Positions 1 through 8,771 of a DNA stretch of 64,000 nt are shown piece by piece (position 1 is the stretch's first letter; every line of letters starts with the position of its first letter). The stretch covers positions 62,001-126,000 of the forward strand of contig NZ_JAGBKM010000006.1 in NCBI RefSeq assembly GCF_017498085.1, given 5' to 3'. This stretch comes from Psychrobacter coccoides. Its GTDB lineage: Bacteria; Pseudomonadota; Gammaproteobacteria; Pseudomonadales; Moraxellaceae. The notes under the pieces were generated by a model. That model saw nothing but the letters and a program-made list of their open reading frames with translations. It did no database searches and was not told the origin of the DNA. Both the position numbers and the translations under genes were made by a program.

Positions 1-81
1 ATAGAGACACTCACAAATTATCTTAATGACTGATCATATCAATCCTGCTCAAACAGTCTACTAACGATAAGCGCTACTAGC

Positions 82-117
82 TATAGTTGATTGACGTTAA
101 AAACAATAAAGTACTAC
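82..117. repeat. Fragment of the TATAGT-ended palindromic repeat
   Basis: The stretch begins TATAGTTGATT and continues with an A-rich segment and a GTACTAC motif. This matches the outer arm of the repeat family seen in full at 3329, 3960, 4801, 9890, 16535, 18526 and 19179. No core or second arm is recognisable. Apart from this fragment and the hairpin at 161-196, bases 1-248 show no gene. Confidence 0.4.
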
Positions 118-160
118 CGAACAATAGTGTGATAAACCAGTGCAAATCCGCCAAACAAAA

Positions 161-196
161 ATGAGCTTAGCGGTTTTATAAACTGCCAAGCTCATT
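161..196 (-). terminator. Rho-independent terminator of the DUF3100 gene
   Basis: An imperfect hairpin pairs ATGAGCTTAGCGGTTT with AACTGCCAAGCTCAT around a short loop. Read on the minus strand it is followed by a T-rich tract (the AAAAA just before 161). It lies about 50 bases past the stop of the minus-strand gene ending at 249. Confidence 0.75.
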
Positions 197-248
197 CTCT
201 TTTGACTGATATATATAGGACTAAAAACTGACTATAAAGATCAGCGGT

Positions 249-1562
249 TTATAGCATGATCTGAGCGACGAATGCCGATCCCAAAAAAGTCCCTGTAAAG
301 GTCAGAATGGCGACAATCGCAATCTTCACGCCAGACTTTTTAAACAGATCCACTTCCATCTGTGAGATCGCAAAGCCTGCATAAGCCAGTACTGGCGTCA
401 GCAGCTGCAATACACCCAGCTTAGCCGTCTCTTCTAAGACATAGGCATTGAACGGAAACTGGGGTAACGATATCAAAATAGCCACAACGGATATCCAAGC
501 AATCGCTGGAATATTAAACGGAATAACTCGTTTTAATAAAATTCCGACCACACAGCAGGCGAATAAAATAAGCATTGCAGGCAAAGCATCAAATGGACCG
601 ACGCCTTGTCCTACCCAGTTGCTCAACAATAGCACCACACATATCACAACCAATAACGCAAAAGACTGTCCTGTCGACAAAGGCGCCTGCTCTTGCATCA
701 TGGCACCGAAATCTGTTTCGGCGGCGACATCCACGCTTTTTTTCTTAAACTTGCTGACCAGCTTGTACAAAAACTCGGTAAAAGGCAGGGCGATAAATAA
801 ACTCACAAACAAGCCTGTCGCATAAGTGAGCAAGTTAGACGTCGCTGCAAATGCGGTAACCGTTTCTTCTTGCGCAGGCACAGCTTCTGCAAGCGCAGCC
901 GAACAGGCCCCCATCATACTGCCACTGCCGATACCACAAGCCATGGCCAGTGCGCGCACATCCATGATGTTCATAGAAGCAATGACACCCGCCAGCAATG
1001 AAAAATAGATCGCACCAAACAAGGTACCCATCACATAGACGCCCATGACACCGATACCTTCGGCGCTCTGCAGACCATACTTATCAGCGATCAAAGCCAC
1101 GTTTGGCTCACGAGCGACGGAGTGCGTCGCACCGATGGCCTCTCGTCCCATGCCAAATACCAAGACGGCTACAGGCAGTGCAATCAAGACCGTGGCGACG
1201 TTACCAAGCTCTTGTAGTAACAGTGCCGGCCCTGCCGCTATGATCTCATCGATATTGGGCCCGACACCGACGCCAAACTTGGCGATAAAGGGCATGATAC
1301 TTAACAAAACCGCATAACTGGCGAACTTTGCCCGCTTTTTGGTGATGACCGCATTCATCGCAGGGATGACATTGGGGTTGAGTAATATGGCAAAAATGAA
1401 GGCATACAACAAAGGCAATAACACCAACGTACCAATACCGATAGGGATTTTAATGATGCCTATCCACTCTGCCAGCAGTGATACTGCTATCACTAATAAA
1501 TGTAGCTTCCAATCCAGTAGGTGCTTGGTCATGGTAGATGACAGCACGCTTTTATCATTCAT
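249..1562 (-). CDS. DUF3100 family integral membrane protein, probable transporter
   Basis: This 437-residue protein is almost entirely hydrophobic, with roughly ten predicted membrane segments and a short polar loop near residues 270-295. Glycine-rich segments such as GIGSGSMMGACSAALAEA near residue 215 are typical of DUF3100 proteins. The ATG at 1562 has an AAGGA ribosome-binding site. The M20 amidohydrolase gene lies 75 bases upstream on the same strand, and this pairing suggests that the membrane protein moves a peptide- or acyl-amino-acid-like compound that the hydrolase cleaves. That link is inferred from position; the substrate is unknown. No signal peptide is visible beyond the first membrane helix. 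Confidence 0.8.
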   Translation of the reverse strand: MNDKSVLSSTMTKHLLDWKLHLLVIAVSLLAEWIGIIKIPIGIGTLVLLPLLYAFIFAILLNPNVIPAMNAVITKKRAKFASYAVLLSIMPFIAKFGVGVGPNIDEIIAAGPALLLQELGNVATVLIALPVAVLVFGMGREAIGATHSVAREPNVALIADKYGLQSAEGIGVMGVYVMGTLFGAIYFSLLAGVIASMNIMDVRALAMACGIGSGSMMGACSAALAEAVPAQEETVTAFAATSNLLTYATGLFVSLFIALPFTEFLYKLVSKFKKKSVDVAAETDFGAMMQEQAPLSTGQSFALLVVICVVLLLSNWVGQGVGPFDALPAMLILFACCVVGILLKRVIPFNIPAIAWISVVAILISLPQFPFNAYVLEETAKLGVLQLLTPVLAYAGFAISQMEVDLFKKSGVKIAIVAILTFTGTFLGSAFVAQIML

Positions 1563-1637
1563 ATCAATTCCTTTTACTTTTTGTGCTGCTGCACGTTTTA
1601 GTCGCTGATTTTATAAGGCTGACGATTACTTAGTCAG

Positions 1638-2798
1638 TTACGCTTGTTTTGGCAGCTCAGACTCAACCAAAGACACCCAAACCTTAATACCAATCTCGAT
1701 GGCATCATCATTAAAATCATAATGCGCATTATGCAAAGGTTTAGAAGGCGTACTACCATCGACTCCCAACCAAAAATAAGCGCCTTTGACCTGTTGACTC
1801 ATGAATGAAAAGTCCTCAGAAGCCATGGACGGCTCTACATCCGTTTTTACTTTATCAGCGCCCAGCACTTTGGTCGCAGCTTCTTTAATCTCAAGATAGG
1901 CCTGAGTGTCATTGATAGTGACCGGATAGCGAATGTGATAGTCTATTTCGCCTTTGACACCATATAAAGGCGGCAAGGTCGTGACCATCTCTGTGAGCAT
2001 CTCCTGCATCGATTGGCGCACGTCCATATCAAAGCTACGAACCGTCCCTTTTAAAATCGCTTGATCAGGAATGACGTTGGTGGTATCGCCACTATTCATC
2101 TGCGTCACGCTAATCACCCCTGACTGCATAGGCGATACTCGGCGAGCGACAATAGACTGGATGTTGGTAATCAAGGCGGCACCTGCTGCTATCGGATCAG
2201 CGCCTAGATGGGGCATGGCAGCATGTGTGCCTTTGCCGGTCAATGTAATCTCAAAGGTATCAAAGGACGCCATCATAGGGCCATTATTGACCGCCACCTC
2301 ACCCAGCGACAAGCCTGGCCAGTTGTGCAGGCCATATACGGCATCCATAGGAAATTGCTCAAACAGCCCATCATCAATCATGGCTTTGGCACCGCCCAAG
2401 ACTTCTTCGGCAGGCTGAAAGATAAAATGCAGCGTACCGCTAAAGTTTTTGTGTTGGCTGAGATGTCTGGCTGCACCCAACAAGATCGAGGTGTGACCGT
2501 CATGGCCACAGGCATGCATACAGTTGGCATGGGTGGACTTATGCTCAATATCACTCTGCTCTTCTATCGGCAAGGCATCGATATCGGCGCGTATCCCAAT
2601 CGTCGGTCCTGAGCCGTTTGTCAATGTGCCGACCACACCCGTACCGCCCAATCCTTGATGCACTTCGATACCAAACGATTGCAGCTTATCGACGATAAAT
2701 GCGGCGGTTTTAAACTCTTTAAAACCCAGCTCAGGCTGGCTATGGATATGTTGACGCCATTGTTTGACGTCAGTTAATAATTCTTCATTGATTAACAT
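1638..2798 (-). CDS. M20 family metallo-amidohydrolase (hippurate hydrolase-like)
   Basis: The 386-residue protein has the M20D signature residues. GHDGHT near residue 100 supplies metal ligands, QPAEE near residue 130 the catalytic and bridging acids, MASEDFS near residue 325 and the HNAHYDF tail further ligands. Family members hydrolyse N-acyl amino acids, hippurate or aminobenzoyl-glutamate using two metal ions in the cytoplasm. The ATG at 2798 follows AAGGAAG at good spacing. Length is normal for the family. It precedes the DUF3100 membrane gene and probably shares its transcript. The exact substrate cannot be read from the sequence. Confidence 0.88.
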   Translation of the reverse strand: MLINEELLTDVKQWRQHIHSQPELGFKEFKTAAFIVDKLQSFGIEVHQGLGGTGVVGTLTNGSGPTIGIRADIDALPIEEQSDIEHKSTHANCMHACGHDGHTSILLGAARHLSQHKNFSGTLHFIFQPAEEVLGGAKAMIDDGLFEQFPMDAVYGLHNWPGLSLGEVAVNNGPMMASFDTFEITLTGKGTHAAMPHLGADPIAAGAALITNIQSIVARRVSPMQSGVISVTQMNSGDTTNVIPDQAILKGTVRSFDMDVRQSMQEMLTEMVTTLPPLYGVKGEIDYHIRYPVTINDTQAYLEIKEAATKVLGADKVKTDVEPSMASEDFSFMSQQVKGAYFWLGVDGSTPSKPLHNAHYDFNDDAIEIGIKVWVSLVESELPKQA

Positions 2799-2928
2799 CT
2801 GCTGGCTTCCTTAAGATTATTTTGGGGTAGTTATTAGGGTCTGTTTCTATTGAGATTGGGAGCTATTGAGCCATAAAAGCACTCTTCATCTCATTTAAAC
2901 ACCCACTTTTAACTTATCAGTATTTTCA

Positions 2929-2963
2929 AAATAAATAAGCCACGTAGCGTGGCTTATTTATTT
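2929..2963. terminator. Perfect 16-bp stem hairpin in the gap before the amidohydrolase
   Basis: Two perfectly complementary 16-base arms (AAATAAATAAGCCACG and its complement) flank a TAG loop. A and T runs lie on both sides, so the hairpin could stop transcription in either direction. It sits between the amidohydrolase start at 2798 and the exbD region. The 710-base gap 2799-3508 also holds a repeat-like stretch near 2996-3108, the exbD terminator and one palindromic repeat, but no credible gene. Confidence 0.6.
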
Positions 2964-3210
2964 ATAACGAGCGGTGGACGGCTTCTATATTTTTTTGTAA
3001 TACCATTTTCAAAAATTAGAGTAGCTAGGAAAACGAGTGCAAGCACTACCCTTAGTAGGCTTAGCAAGTTTGACACCGCTAATCGTACTTTTTGGGTTTG
3101 GTATAATACTCTATTCTAGCCTATTCTCTATTATTCAGATACCACTCTGCCCTACTATCTGATTTTTCTGGATAATGACCTAACCATTAAACATTCATCA
3201 TAAAAAAAAT

Positions 3211-3236
3211 CCCTGCCAGTGATAACACCAGCAGGG
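3211..3236 (-). terminator. Probable terminator of tonB-exbB-exbD
   Basis: CCCTGC pairs with GCAGGG, with a few further pairs inside. On the minus strand the stem is followed by eight T residues (the A run at 3202-3209). It lies 270 bases past the exbD stop, beyond the repeat copy at 3329-3477. Confidence 0.6.
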
Positions 3237-3328
3237 CGTGGAGAATACTATTCATACTGCTTATTATTATTGTTATATCGGTAGCCCATTAAACGATGGC
3301 TTGTTCTTTAAACTCCTAAAATGTTCGC

Positions 3329-3477
3329 TATAGTCGATCCACTATAAAATAAATATAGTGCTACTGGGATAAATTTTGTGCAGCCTCTGGAGTGACGGAG
3401 TCGCACAGCAAGCAAAGAAAATTGATACCAGTAGCACGCTGTAAAAGCTGTATTCTTTTTATTTAGGAATCACTATA
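3329..3477 (+). repeat. Palindromic TATAGTC-ended repeat, copy 1
   Basis: This 149-bp unit starts TATAGTCGATCC and ends CACTATA. Long inverted arms carry GTGCTACTGG and CCAGTAGCAC. The core reads CAGCCTCTGG...CACAGCAAGC. It lies just past the exbD stop codon. It encodes no protein and is judged a non-autonomous mobile repeat by comparison with the six other full copies in this window. Confidence 0.8.
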
Positions 3478-3508
3478 TAAACTTTCAACAGCACCTAGTA
3501 ATCCACCA

Positions 3509-3910
3509 CTACTCATTAACAAACGCAATTTTGCTTAATTGCGCCTTGCTGGCCAGTGCTAATATTTGCGCGACCGTGTCATATCTGGCGTCTTTATCCG
3601 CGCGCAGATGAATGGTGGGCTCTGTCTCAAGGCTAGACTGCGCTATGAGGCGTTTTTCTAATTCCTCTAATGAAATAGAAGCTTCATCCCAGTACACACC
3701 CGCATCTTTATCGACACTGATTTGAATGACCTCCGGGGGCTGCTGTTGTACACTGGCACTGGTTTGCGGCAAGTCTAACGGTACGGACGGATTTAATACG
3801 GTTGCCGTGACCAAAAATATAATCATCAACACCAGCATGATATCAATCAAAGGAATGAGGTTCATCTCACTCATGCCTTGCATGTCATCGTCACCTAACT
3901 GAAACGCCAT
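3509..3910 (-). CDS. exbD: ExbD, proton channel subunit of the TonB energy system
   Basis: The 133-residue protein has a single N-terminal membrane helix (about residues 18-40) with the conserved proton-carrying aspartate at residue 23 in LIPLIDIMLVL. A periplasmic domain with the family pattern IHLRADKDARYDTVAQIL follows near residue 100. ExbD with ExbB uses the proton gradient to drive TonB, which opens outer-membrane receptors. The ATG at 3910 has a GGAAA ribosome-binding site. It lies downstream of exbB and tonB on the same strand, but each gap is 220-300 bases and filled by a repeat element. Confidence 0.93.
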   Translation of the reverse strand: MAFQLGDDDMQGMSEMNLIPLIDIMLVLMIIFLVTATVLNPSVPLDLPQTSASVQQQPPEVIQISVDKDAGVYWDEASISLEELEKRLIAQSSLETEPTIHLRADKDARYDTVAQILALASKAQLSKIAFVNE

Positions 3911-3959
3911 CTTAATTTCCTACTGTTTTTAGAGTCTATAATCCTGCTATTAAACAATA

Positions 3960-4120
3960 TATAGTCGATACTAAATAAAATAGATACACTGCATTAACAC
4001 GCTAGACTGGTACAAATTTTTCTTGCGTGCTGCGCCTGCGCAGACAGAGGCTGCAAAACCAACATTAAAAAACTAAGCATCTCAGTCTCGCTGTATTCTT
4101 TTTATACTGACCTGACTATA
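3960..4120 (-). repeat. Palindromic TATAGTC-ended repeat, copy 2
   Basis: This 161-bp copy occupies most of the exbB-exbD gap. It starts TATAGTCGATAC and ends CTGACTATA. Its core (GACAGAGGCTGC) is in the opposite orientation to copies 1, 4, 5 and 7. After the core it has an extra segment, CCAACATTAAAAAACTAAG, whose complement occurs in copy 7, marking a subfamily. Confidence 0.8.
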
Positions 4121-4132
4121 GCCAAAACTGGC

Positions 4133-4783
4133 TTAGCCCGCCGTTGAGGTCGACATACTGCCAACATACGACTGGTTGTTATTGGCTAACGCTGTCGTCT
4201 GTTTGCTATTGGAGGTATTAGCGCCGTTTTTTTTAGCAGTCTCTCTAAGCAGCCCGTAAGCGGTATCATTGGCCACATATAGAGTGCGGCGATTGAGACG
4301 AAGCGCAATGTTATAAAAAATCACCGCAGGCAGCGCAACGGCCAGGCCCAAACCAGTCATGATTAACGCTTCACCGACAGGGCCTGCCACTTGACTCAGT
4401 CCTGCTTGTCCCGTCTGGCCGATACTATGGAGGGCGTGAAATATGCCCCAAACTGTACCAAACAAACCGATGAATGGCGCAATGGCTGCCGTTGTCCCAA
4501 GAATGGACATGCCCTGCTCACCTTTATCACGGTAACGGCCGATATGCTGCATCAATGTCTGCTCAGTGACGGTCTTGCGCTCTGAGCTGCTTAGACCTTC
4601 AAGCTCGGTAGACTGCGAGTTCACCGCTTTCATCAAGTCTTCTGCCACTGCTTTTTTTAACTGATGACTTTGATAGAGGCGAATGATACCGGTAAACCAA
4701 GAGGCGACAGACAAAGCCAACAAGGCAAAAAATAAAAACTTAGTCACAGCATCAGTGTATTGCCAGTATTCTGCGAAGTCCAT
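4133..4783 (-). CDS. exbB: ExbB, MotA/TolQ/ExbB proton channel
   Basis: The 216-residue protein has three membrane helices: about residues 13-33, a second around 95-120 after a cytoplasmic loop, and a third near 140-165. The MotA/ExbB signature is visible as GLFGTVWGIFHAL and GPVGEALIMTGLGLAVALPAV. It forms the pentameric inner-membrane channel that houses ExbD and binds TonB. The ATG at 4783 has an AGGA site. The serine/threonine-rich tail after residue 185 is not conserved in the family as far as I know. Confidence 0.93.
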   Translation of the reverse strand: MDFAEYWQYTDAVTKFLFFALLALSVASWFTGIIRLYQSHQLKKAVAEDLMKAVNSQSTELEGLSSSERKTVTEQTLMQHIGRYRDKGEQGMSILGTTAAIAPFIGLFGTVWGIFHALHSIGQTGQAGLSQVAGPVGEALIMTGLGLAVALPAVIFYNIALRLNRRTLYVANDTAYGLLRETAKKNGANTSNSKQTTALANNNQSYVGSMSTSTAG

Positions 4784-4800
4784 GAGTAATCCTCGTGTTT

Positions 4801-4946
4801 TATAGTCGATTCTAAATAAAATAGATACATTATATTTTAGCGCGGAACTGGTATAAATTTTACTTGCGTGCTGTGTCTACGCTGACAGAGGCTGCGCAAA
4901 ATTCATCCCAGTCCCGCTGTATCGTTTTTATACTAAATCCACTATA
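4801..4946 (-). repeat. Palindromic TATAGTC-ended repeat, copy 3
   Basis: This 146-bp copy lies in the tonB-exbB gap. It starts TATAGTCGATTC and ends CCACTATA, with arms carrying ACTGGTATAAATTTT and its near complement. Core orientation is as in copy 2. The remaining gap up to the tonB stop at 5082 shows nothing recognisable. Confidence 0.8.
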
Positions 4947-5081
4947 TAAAATATATGCCTTAATGATTCAAATACTGCTCTTAGCCATTCTTCTTTGTTA
5001 GGTATTGTACTAAGCAATCAGTGAAAATAGTCGTGAAGGTCATTAAGTCATCAATAACTATATAATGGGTATTTAAGGTGT

Positions 5082-6011
5082 TTAATTGACGTTGACATGT
5101 ATTGGCAACTCAACGATGCCAACCACAGCCATACCATTGCGTTTAAAAGGGTTAAACTTAGCACGCTTGACGGCTCTTAAAGCATCTTTATCGACCAAAG
5201 CATTGCCCGATGAAGACACTACTGCCACGTTTTGGATGTTGCCCTGCTTATCAACCGTCATTTTTAGCAATACGCTATAAGCGTCACCTGGCAACACCTT
5301 ATTTCTGGTTCTTTTGGACAAGCTGATATTAGGCGCACGTCGCCAGCTGGCTTCAGAGGCTGAGACCGACACGGGCGTATTACTGGCAGCCGCTTGTTCT
5401 CTTGCTGCTTGTTCTCTTGCTGCCTGTTCTCTTGCTGCCTGTTCTCTTGCTGCCTGTTCTCTTGCTGCCTGTTCTCTTGCTGCCTGTTCTCTTGCTGCCT
5501 GTTCCCTTGCTGCTTGCTCTCTTGCTGCTTGCTCTCTTACCGCTTGTTCTCTTGCTGCTTGTTGTTTTATCTCACTGTCACTATTATCAACGGCCACGGT
5601 AGTGACTTCTGGTTTAGGTACAGGCTTAGCTACAGGTTTAGGTTGCGGTTTTGGTGCAGGCTTGGGCTTTGGTGTAGGTTTTGGCTCAGGCTGCGGTTTG
5701 GGTTCTACTACTGGCGGTTTGTTGGGCTTGGGCTCAGACACTGGCTTAGGTTTAGGCTGCGGTTTAGGTGGTAGCGCAACCTTTGTTTCGGTCACTACCT
5801 TGGCCACTGATTCTGGTTCAGGCTTTGGTTCAATCACAGGGCTGATAAGTTGAATCTCCACAGGCGCAGCCTCATCAAGTTGCTGCTCAGGCTTAGGGCT
5901 ATCCATATTCACCAACGCAGCAGCAGTAACGCCATGCAAGGCAACGACAACGATAGCAGTGGCGACATTAAATGTTGTGAGACTTTTTTTGTGGCTATAT
6001 TGTTTGGTCAT
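5082..6011 (-). CDS. tonB: TonB energy transducer with a long repeat spacer
   Basis: This 309-residue protein has one N-terminal membrane anchor (about residues 14-35). A proline-rich spacer of KP/EP repeats follows (about residues 55-135), then a charged helix of AAREQ pentapeptides, then the TonB C-terminal fold. The C-terminal domain shows YSVLLKMTVDKQGNIQNVAVVSSSG and KRAKFNPFKRNGMAV, typical of TonB. It spans the periplasm and contacts TonB boxes of outer-membrane receptors. I chose the ATG at 6011 (MTKQYSHKK); a longer frame begins with TTG at 6059. The start has only a weak ribosome-binding site. A Fur-like site lies upstream at 6202. Confidence 0.93.
   Translation of the reverse strand: MTKQYSHKKSLTTFNVATAIVVVALHGVTAAALVNMDSPKPEQQLDEAAPVEIQLISPVIEPKPEPESVAKVVTETKVALPPKPQPKPKPVSEPKPNKPPVVEPKPQPEPKPTPKPKPAPKPQPKPVAKPVPKPEVTTVAVDNSDSEIKQQAAREQAVREQAAREQAAREQAAREQAAREQAAREQAAREQAAREQAAREQAAREQAAASNTPVSVSASEASWRRAPNISLSKRTRNKVLPGDAYSVLLKMTVDKQGNIQNVAVVSSSGNALVDKDALRAVKRAKFNPFKRNGMAVVGIVELPIHVNVN
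5401..5565 (-). repeat. Eleven-unit 15-bp tandem repeat inside tonB
   Basis: Eleven 15-base units, mostly CTTGCTGCCTGTTCT on the plus strand, encode AAREQ (one AVREQ). Units 4 to 6 are identical, which points to recent duplication; copy number could vary by slippage without breaking the frame, since each unit is five codons. Confidence 0.95.
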
Positions 6012-6201
6012 AGAAGCACTTTTTAATCGTGACAGCACTGGCAAGTTTGTGAGAATCAAAACCTACTTTTAACACATACGGTTAGTAGCGTCGCATGATG
6101 CCTGACGTTATGATGACTCATAAGCGTTATACGTTCGTGTACTAAGGTCATATCTCACCCTAGTCCGAAGCATAATAATATAAAACCCACTTCATGTAAA
6201 T

Positions 6202-6220
6202 AAGAATCATTATTATTATC
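6202..6220 (-). promoter_or_regulatory. Fur-box-like site upstream of tonB
   Basis: The 19 bases match 14 positions of the classical Fur consensus GATAATGATAATCATTATC. The site lies about 190 bases upstream of the tonB ATG in the divergent tonB / ABC transporter promoter region. Iron-dependent repression is inferred from the match and context. Confidence 0.6.
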
Positions 6221-6377
6221 GTTTTAATCATGTGTACAGAGTCAAATGCTCGTTGAGACGGTCTGGTCTGTTATTTTCATTATGCTTTTAGAGTTTATGA
6301 CTTGTTTATAAATATCAATTACTTATAAATAAAAACACACCTCAAAACCAAGTTTCGATGCAAACAATTATCTTAAT

Positions 6378-6396
6378 GATAATGAATATCATTTCA
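6378..6396 (+). promoter_or_regulatory. Fur box upstream of the siderophore ABC operon
   Basis: GATAATGAATATCATTTCA matches 14 of 19 positions of the Fur consensus and contains the hexamer pattern of a strong site. It lies about 100 bases upstream of the binding-protein ATG and overlaps the expected -35 region of a TATGAT -10 element at 6415-6420. Binding of Fur with iron would block this promoter. Confidence 0.75.
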
Positions 6397-6493
6397 TTAT
6401 GAGTATTTTTGGCGTATGATAGGCCTTTTATTTTAATAAATCACACCTTATTCGTTGTACCGATACAACATCTATAAACAATAGGCCTGCCAT

Positions 6494-7501
6494 ATGACCC
6501 TTAAAATAAAACAGACTCTAATTGGACTTGCTGTCAGTGCCAGCCTTGTGGGCTGCACACCAACTGAAAATACGGATCAAGCCAATGATATAGATAATGC
6601 CGAACAAGCTCAGCTCTCTGATGGCGATGCGAGCGCTACGCCCAATGATGCTGTGGTCACGATTGATACTGTCCGTGGTGATGTGGATTTACCTGTTAAC
6701 CCTCATCCCATCGCCGTTTATGACATGACTTTGATGCAGGACTTAGCGGCACTGGGCGTACCCGTCGACGGCTTACCTGACAATCTACGCTTAGACAACT
6801 TAACAGCGGCTGATACACCAGAGAGTAAGAAAATAGGCACCTTGTTTGAGCCGGATATGGAAGCGTTGAATGAGATGCAGCCAAAAGCCATCTTGGTCGG
6901 CTCACGTATGGCAGAAAAGTACGACGCCTTAAGTCAAATGGCACCAACGTTAGATCTTACTTTAGACACCGCCAATATTTACGAATCCAGCAAACAGCGC
7001 CTAGCAGATTTGGGGCGTCTGTTTGGTAAAGCGGATAAAGCGCAAGCGCTACAAAAAGACATCGATGCGGCTATCGCAAAAGCCAAGACTGCCAGCGCAG
7101 GCAAAGGTAATGGCTTGGTGGTACTGGTCAACGGTAATAAAATCTCAACTTATGGTGCAGACTCACGCTTTGGGTTTATACACACCGTGTTTGGTATCCC
7201 TGCGGCAGACGCTCAGATTGAAGAGGCTCGACACGGACAGCCAGTGTCTTTTGAATACCTACAAAAAACCAACCCCGACTGGCTGTTTGTACTAGACAGA
7301 ACCTCTGCGATTGGTGAAGAAGGTGATGGCGCAGACGTGGTACTAGATAACCCACTGGTGCATCAAACCACCGCTTGGAAAAACGACAACATCGTTTATC
7401 TTAGCCCAGACTCTTACTTAGCGTTTGGTGGTTACTACCAATGGTTAAAAGATGCCAACCTTGTCGCCGAAAAATTTGCGCAAGCAGACGGTAATTCATA
7501 A
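6494..7501 (+). CDS. Periplasmic siderophore-binding lipoprotein of an ABC importer (FatB/CeuE type)
   Basis: The 335-residue protein starts with a lipoprotein signal; the lipobox LVGC puts the acylated cysteine at residue 21. An acidic linker follows to about residue 50, then a type III periplasmic-binding fold. NPHPIAVYDMTLMQDLAALGVPVDGLP near residue 70 and KTNPDWLFVLDR near residue 255 are typical of FatB/CeuE-like siderophore binders. It would deliver ferric siderophore to the FecCD-type permeases encoded just downstream. It is the first gene of a plus-strand operon and has a Fur box about 100 bases upstream. The ligand, probably a catecholate or mixed-type siderophore, is not determined. 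Confidence 0.9.
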   Translation: MTLKIKQTLIGLAVSASLVGCTPTENTDQANDIDNAEQAQLSDGDASATPNDAVVTIDTVRGDVDLPVNPHPIAVYDMTLMQDLAALGVPVDGLPDNLRLDNLTAADTPESKKIGTLFEPDMEALNEMQPKAILVGSRMAEKYDALSQMAPTLDLTLDTANIYESSKQRLADLGRLFGKADKAQALQKDIDAAIAKAKTASAGKGNGLVVLVNGNKISTYGADSRFGFIHTVFGIPAADAQIEEARHGQPVSFEYLQKTNPDWLFVLDRTSAIGEEGDGADVVLDNPLVHQTTAWKNDNIVYLSPDSYLAFGGYYQWLKDANLVAEKFAQADGNS

Positions 7502-7592
7502 ATTATTAGAGAAATTATTCATCACCAAGCAAGTCGCTGGCTGAATGAGCGTTTAGTCGTATCAGCCAGCCACTGAATGTGTAGATATCCCT

Positions 7593-8675
7593 ATGGCACG
7601 TAGCATCCCCTTCACTCAGTCTCAGCGATTATCATGGTCGTTATCACCAAGGCTGTTAAATGTACTCAGCTTGGTATTGCTGCTGGCATTAGTCCTGCTG
7701 AGCCTGTCTCTTGGTGTCGCTGAGTTTTCGTGGCAAGGATTCGGACGATGGCTTATCGATAGTGCTGCGCCTTTATTCGCCATTTTTAGTAGTGACACGG
7801 CAAGCCAAACTATCAGCCAAGCAGCCAATACCGATATGCAGCTGCTGCTGGTCAGTCGTATACCGCGTACCCTTGCCGTTATCTTGACCGGTGCATCCTT
7901 GGCAGTGGCAGGGATGATCTTACAAACGGTATTAAAAAACCGCTTTGTTGAGCCGTCTATGGTCGGAGCAACCCAGAGTGCTGGCTTAGGACTGTTACTC
8001 ATCAGCCTGTACCTGCCAGCCAGCAGCTTGCTAAACAAGATGCTGGTGGCCACGTTATGTGCGGTGGCTGGCATGGTGATCTTTATGCGCCTGATCAAGC
8101 ACTTACCACCGACGGATTACTTAATGGTGCCGCTGGTCGGTATTGTGTTTGGGGCCATCATCGAAGCGGTGACGTTGTTTATCGCCTATGAGACCGAGTC
8201 CTTGCAGATGCTCTCCGTCTGGCGCTTAGGAGACTTTTCTGCCATCTTGGCAGGTCGTTATGAGCTGCTGTATTTGACAGGGGCCTTGGCCATAGGCGCT
8301 TATATTTTGGCAGATCGACTGACCATCGTTGGGTTGGGTGACGCTATCGCCATTAACCTTGGCGTTAATAAAAACCTGATGACGTGGTTTGTCATCATGA
8401 CCGTCGCCATCATCAGCTCAGTGGTGGTCGTTACTGTCGGCGCCATTCCCTTTGTGGGTTTGATCGTGCCCAATATCATCAGCCGAATCATGGGGGATAA
8501 GCTGCGCCACTGTCTGCCAGCCGTTGCGTTGATGGGAGCGAGCTTTGTACTACTGTGCGATATCATCGGGCGCAGTATTCGCTATCCTTATGAAGTGCCT
8601 GTGGCGACGGTTTTTGGCGTTATCGGGGCGGCGGTGTTTTTGTGGTTGCTATTACGGCAGCCCAAAGCCAGTTAG
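7593..8675 (+). CDS. FecCD-family siderophore ABC permease, first subunit
   Basis: The 360-residue protein has about nine or ten membrane helices and the FecCD signatures RIPRTLAVILTGASLAVAG near residue 95 and the cytoplasmic coupling region VGAIPFVGLIVPNIISRI near residue 290. It pairs with the next gene as a heterodimeric channel for ferric siderophores across the inner membrane. It starts 91 bases after the binding-protein gene. FatD-like by position; the symbol is left open since the siderophore is unknown. Confidence 0.92.
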   Translation: MARSIPFTQSQRLSWSLSPRLLNVLSLVLLLALVLLSLSLGVAEFSWQGFGRWLIDSAAPLFAIFSSDTASQTISQAANTDMQLLLVSRIPRTLAVILTGASLAVAGMILQTVLKNRFVEPSMVGATQSAGLGLLLISLYLPASSLLNKMLVATLCAVAGMVIFMRLIKHLPPTDYLMVPLVGIVFGAIIEAVTLFIAYETESLQMLSVWRLGDFSAILAGRYELLYLTGALAIGAYILADRLTIVGLGDAIAINLGVNKNLMTWFVIMTVAIISSVVVVTVGAIPFVGLIVPNIISRIMGDKLRHCLPAVALMGASFVLLCDIIGRSIRYPYEVPVATVFGVIGAAVFLWLLLRQPKAS

Positions 8676-8771
8676 TTATTTTTTATAGCCATTTTTATAA
8701 TGACCTTTAGCGCCCTTTATTATAAGCACTTTTTTACAACCATTTACTCATAGCCACGTTGAATCAAGCCA

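Noticed and set aside
3070..3107. TTGACA and TATAAT promoter-like hexamers
   Set aside because: The spacing is 26 bases, far from the usual 17, and they lie within a repeat-like stretch with no gene suitably placed.
5401..5565. Regular repeat that might look like a CRISPR array
   Set aside because: Units are 15 bp with no spacers, keep the tonB reading frame and code for AAREQ.
5314..5853. Long plus-strand frames across the tonB gene, up to 179 codons
   Set aside because: They arise from the low-complexity proline- and AAREQ-coding repeats of tonB in other frames and have no domain or ribosome-binding site.
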